Shown here piece by piece: positions 12,645-15,088 of a stretch of 15,088 nt of DNA. A program made the translations under genes and the position numbers. Every line of letters begins with the position of its first letter. Within the stretch, counting starts at the first letter, position 1. The stretch is from an uncultured Clostridia bacterium (GTDB lineage Bacteria; Bacillota; Clostridia; Oscillospirales; Acutalibacteraceae), in NCBI GenBank assembly GCA_947567585.1, contig CANONE010000039.1, positions 1-15,088 of the forward strand, read 5' to 3'. The notes beneath the pieces were generated by a model. That model saw only the letters and a list, made by a program, of their open reading frames with translations. It did not search any database and was not told where the DNA came from.

Positions 12645-14612
12645 TTATCTTACTTTCGAGCCGGCGGGGATGCCGTCCACAAAAATGACGGAAACGCCGT
12701 CTCCGGCATCGGCGGCCAAGATCATGCCCTGGCTTTCCACGCCGCAGAGGGTGGCGGGCTCCAGGTTAGAGACAAGAATGATGTGCCGGCCGGCCAGGTC
12801 TTCCGGCTTGTACCAAGGAGCGATGCCGGAGGCTACGGTGCGGATGACCCCGGTGCCGTCGTCCAGACTGAGCTTTAAAAGCTTCTTGGCCCGCTTTACC
12901 GGCTGACAGTCAATGATCTTGGCAACCCGCAGGTCAATGGCGGCGAAATCCTGAATATTGATTTTGGCCACTCCTTGGATCTGCCGGTGCAGCTCCACCT
13001 TTCGCTGCATTTCCTCCTGGGAGGGAGCGGGGGCGCCGTACTTCTCTTCCAGCTTTTTGCTGATGTCCTTGATATCCTGGCGCTCAAAGAGAATCTCGGG
13101 GGATTCGGTGACCTTGCCGCCGGAAGCCGGATAGTTGCCGTTTTTGTCCAGCAAATCCCAAGGCAGGGGGACAGTGCCCAGCTGCCTTAAAATGGACACG
13201 CTGGTGTCCGGCATAAAGGGGAACAGCAGGGAAGCGCCGGTGGTGATGGAGTCCGCTAGATTGTAAAGAACGGTGGAAAGCCGGGCGTACTTAAAGGTGT
13301 CCTTGGCCAAAACCCAAGGGGCCGTTTCATCAATATATTTATTGCAGCGCTTAAAAAGGCCGAAGAGCTCGGTCAGGGCGTCGGCGGTGTGGAGCCTTTC
13401 CATCTCCTTAGCCACCTTATCCCGGCAGGCGGCCACAGTGGCCCGCAGGTCCTCGTCCTCCGGGGCGGAAACCTTACAGTCCTCCACCTTGCCGCCAAAA
13501 TATTTGTTGATCATGGAGACCGTACGGTTCACCAGGTTCCCCAGCACGTTGGCCAGGTCGCTGTTGGTGCGCTCGTTGATCAAATCCCAGGTGATGTTGC
13601 CGTCGTTCTCAAAGGGCAGCTCCCGAAGGATATAATACCGCACAGCGTCCACATCAAAAATATCCACCAGGTCGTCGGCATAAATGACATTGCCGGCGGA
13701 CTTGCTCATCTTGCTGCCATCCATCAGCAGCCAGGGGTGGCCAAAGACCTGCTTGGGCAGAGGCAGCCCCAGGGCCATCAGGAAGATAGGCCAATAAATG
13801 GTGTGAAAGCGGGTGATATCCTTGCCGATGACGTGCAGGGCGGCGGGCCAGTACTCCTGGAAAAGAGGCTCGCTTTCTCCGCCGCAGTGGTAGCCGATGC
13901 CGGTGATATAGTTGGTCAGGGCGTCCAGCCAGACATAGACCACATGCTCCGGATCAAAATCCACCGGCACGCCCCACTTGATGGAGGTCCGGGACACGCA
14001 CAGGTCCTGAAGCCCGGGCAGCAGGAAATTGTTCATCATCTCGTTGCGGCGGGACACGGGCTGGATGAAGTCCGGGTGGCTGTTGATGTGGTCGATAAGC
14101 CGCTGGGTGTAGTTGCTCATCTTAAAGAAATAAGCCTCTTCCTTTTCGGGGCGCGGGACCCGGCCGCAGTCAGGGCATTTGCCGTCCACCAGCTGGCTCT
14201 CGGTGAGGAAGGACTCGCATTCGTCGCAGTAGAGTCCCTCGTAAGCGCCCTTGTAAATGTCCCCCTGCTCATAGAGCTTTTTGAATATTTTTTGAACTTC
14301 TTTCTCATGATACTCATCCGTGGTACGGATGAACTTATTATAAGAAAGGTTCATCAGGTCAAACTGCTCCTTGACCTGGGCGGCGGTCTTGTCCACAAAC
14401 TCCTTGGGGCTGATCCCCTGGGCTTTTGCCTTCTGCTCGTTCTTCTTGCCATGCTCGTCCGTGCCGGTCTGGAAGAAGACATCGTAGCCCTGCATCCGCT
14501 TGAAGCGGGCGATACAGTCTGCCAGCACAGGATCGGAGACATTGCCAATGTGAGGCTTGCCGGAGGTATAGGCGATAGCCGTAGTGATATAGTACTTCCC
14601 TTTCGTTTCCAT
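12645..14612 (-). CDS. metG: Methionyl-tRNA synthetase
   Basis: A 655-residue class I synthetase that charges tRNA-Met, including the initiator. Visible elements are the HIGH-type motif H21-I-G-N24, a four-Cys zinc site (C129, C132, C146, C149) in the connective domain, and KMSKS at 301-305. An anticodon-binding helical domain follows. The C-terminal 105 residues (INIQDFAAIDLRVAKII onward) are a Trbp111-like tRNA-binding domain that supports dimerisation. The full length matches the large bacterial form found in Firmicutes. The ATG has GGGAGG 6 bases upstream. The leader contains a hairpin but no T-box signature. It is the second gene of its unit, after a 34-residue membrane peptide. Confidence 0.98.
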   Translation of the reverse strand: METKGKYYITTAIAYTSGKPHIGNVSDPVLADCIARFKRMQGYDVFFQTGTDEHGKKNEQKAKAQGISPKEFVDKTAAQVKEQFDLMNLSYNKFIRTTDEYHEKEVQKIFKKLYEQGDIYKGAYEGLYCDECESFLTESQLVDGKCPDCGRVPRPEKEEAYFFKMSNYTQRLIDHINSHPDFIQPVSRRNEMMNNFLLPGLQDLCVSRTSIKWGVPVDFDPEHVVYVWLDALTNYITGIGYHCGGESEPLFQEYWPAALHVIGKDITRFHTIYWPIFLMALGLPLPKQVFGHPWLLMDGSKMSKSAGNVIYADDLVDIFDVDAVRYYILRELPFENDGNITWDLINERTNSDLANVLGNLVNRTVSMINKYFGGKVEDCKVSAPEDEDLRATVAACRDKVAKEMERLHTADALTELFGLFKRCNKYIDETAPWVLAKDTFKYARLSTVLYNLADSITTGASLLFPFMPDTSVSILRQLGTVPLPWDLLDKNGNYPASGGKVTESPEILFERQDIKDISKKLEEKYGAPAPSQEEMQRKVELHRQIQGVAKINIQDFAAIDLRVAKIIDCQPVKRAKKLLKLSLDDGTGVIRTVASGIAPWYKPEDLAGRHIILVSNLEPATLCGVESQGMILAADAGDGVSVIFVDGIPAGSKVR

Positions 14613-14648
14613 AATTTCCTCCCAATCTTGCGATGTGTTTTCTTGTGG

Positions 14649-14679
14649 ATGCCGCTATGGCTTGCCTGCGGCGCGGCAT
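14649..14679 (-). other. Inverted repeat in the metG leader
   Basis: ATGCCGC (14649-14655) and GCGGCAT (14673-14679) form a 7-bp stem with a 17-base loop. GCCGC/GCGGC within it gives an alternative pairing. It is 37 bases upstream of metG and has no U-run on the minus strand, so it is not a terminator. It may be a leader RNA structure or simply a chance inverted repeat. Confidence 0.35.
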
Positions 14680-14761
14680 GGCGCTAAAAGCCGGCTGCCG
14701 CACGATTTTATGGTAACCCCAAAGGCCGGGTTCATCCGCACCGGCGGCACGAGGCGGGCTC

Positions 14762-14866
14762 TTAGCGCAAAAGCAAAGCGGAGAAAACCGAAGCCAGCAT
14801 CAACAAGGCCAGCAGCCCGGCAACGATCTGGACAATCAGCTTTTGCCGGCCCCCAAAGCCTTTCAT
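14762..14866 (-). CDS. 34-residue single-span membrane peptide
   Basis: A short gene starting MKGFGGRQKLIVQIVAGLLA. A basic N-terminus (GRQK) is followed by one hydrophobic segment (about 10-32, Leu/Ala/Val-rich) and it ends LLLR. The topology would be a basic cytoplasmic start with a single membrane span. The ATG has AGGGAG at a spacing of 7 bases, and a good promoter is 42 bases upstream, so it is likely a real gene. Small peptides of this type are common in Firmicutes and mostly uncharacterised; I do not assign a function. It precedes metG by 149 bases and probably shares its transcript. Confidence 0.65.
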   Translation of the reverse strand: MKGFGGRQKLIVQIVAGLLALLMLASVFSALLLR

Positions 14867-14907
14867 ATACACCGCTCCCTTCTTATTCTCGACCAAAATT
14901 ACTATTT

Positions 14908-14936
14908 AGTTTACCACTTTTCTCCGAATTTGTAAA
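14908..14936 (-). promoter_or_regulatory. Promoter of the small peptide-metG unit
   Basis: On the minus strand TTTACA (14931-14936), a 17-base spacer and TAAACT (14908-14913). It is divergent from the tRNA promoter at 14993-15021, about 57 bases away. Confidence 0.65.
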
Positions 14937-14992
14937 CACCAGGATTCGAAAAAATGTTTCCGGGCAGGCTATAGCTCCCCTAAAATTTTCTC

Positions 14993-15021
14993 TTGACATT
15001 TTTCGCGTCTTCTGCTATACT
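14993..15021 (+). promoter_or_regulatory. Promoter of tRNA-Val
   Basis: TTGACA (14993-14998), a 17-base spacer and TATACT (15016-15021), followed by the tRNA 12 bases downstream. It is a near-consensus stable-RNA promoter. Confidence 0.88.
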
Positions 15022-15033
15022 TAGGACGTTCTA

Positions 15034-15088
15034 GGGGGTATAGCTCAGCTGGTTAGAGCGCCTGCTTCACACGTAGGAGGTCACAGGT
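15034..15088 (+). tRNA. tRNA-Val (anticodon CAC), 3' end cut by the window
   Basis: The acceptor arm GGGGGTA, D-arm GCTC...GAGC, and anticodon stem CCTGC/GTAGG with loop TTCACAC (anticodon CAC) are present. The variable loop and start of the T-arm (ACAGG) follow before the window ends. The acceptor 3' half and the CCA end are outside. Confidence 0.93.

Noticed and set aside
13389..14687. A 432-residue frame on the plus strand
   Set aside because: It lies opposite metG, whose motifs are complete. The antisense translation resembles no family.
14613..14761. T-box leader before metG
   Set aside because: No T-box consensus (GGTGGNACCGCG) or terminator/antiterminator pair is visible; only a simple inverted repeat is present.

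Overview
The window looks like a chromosomal segment of an anaerobic, low-oxygen-adapted Clostridia-class Firmicute. It is moderately GC-rich, with strong AGGAGG-type ribosome sites and many small intrinsic terminators. The flavodiiron protein, the ACT plus PFL-like (UPF0210) pair and the TatD-linked radical SAM protein all fit such an organism. Placement near Oscillospiraceae/Ruminococcaceae is inference only. All protein genes lie on the minus strand; a tRNA-Val gene starts on the plus strand at the right edge.

Read in the direction of transcription (right to left), there are five apparent units. (1) 14936 to 10860: a 34-residue membrane peptide, metG, a TatD nuclease, its usual partner radical SAM protein and a small lipoprotein ORF, closed by a strong hairpin terminator. 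(2) 10791 to 4397: a TPM-domain membrane protein, an MBOAT O-acyltransferase, a membrane-anchored DHHW/SGNH-like protein, an FkbH-type HAD-IIIC protein and a free acyl carrier protein, closed by an 8-bp GC hairpin terminator. (3) 4332 to 2673: a DAHP synthase with a long AT-rich leader that can encode a Phe/Tyr-rich 18-residue peptide, then a Nudix hydrolase 4 bp downstream. (4) 2666 to 258: an ACT-domain protein, a hairpin terminator, a tandem array of five 107-bp repeats, then the PFL-like gene. (5) from about 225 leftwards: the start of an FprA-type flavodiiron protein.

The most exciting part is unit 2. It has the logic of the Dlt (teichoic-acid D-alanylation) machine: carrier protein, MBOAT and an extracytoplasmic SGNH-type protein. 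The adenylating enzyme DltA is missing and a FkbH-type HAD enzyme stands in its place. FkbH proteins are known for loading a glycerate-derived acyl group on an ACP. The MBOAT also ends in F-L-Y-W-R-F, which matches, as I recall it, the C-terminal hexapeptide of DltX (F-I-Y-x-x-F) whose Tyr carries the acyl group outside the membrane. I infer a system that exports a glyceryl-type (or related) acyl group onto a cell-surface polymer.

The second unusual element is the repeat array. Each unit can fold as two small hairpins inside an outer stem, and it sits, with a terminator, between two genes that are usually adjacent.
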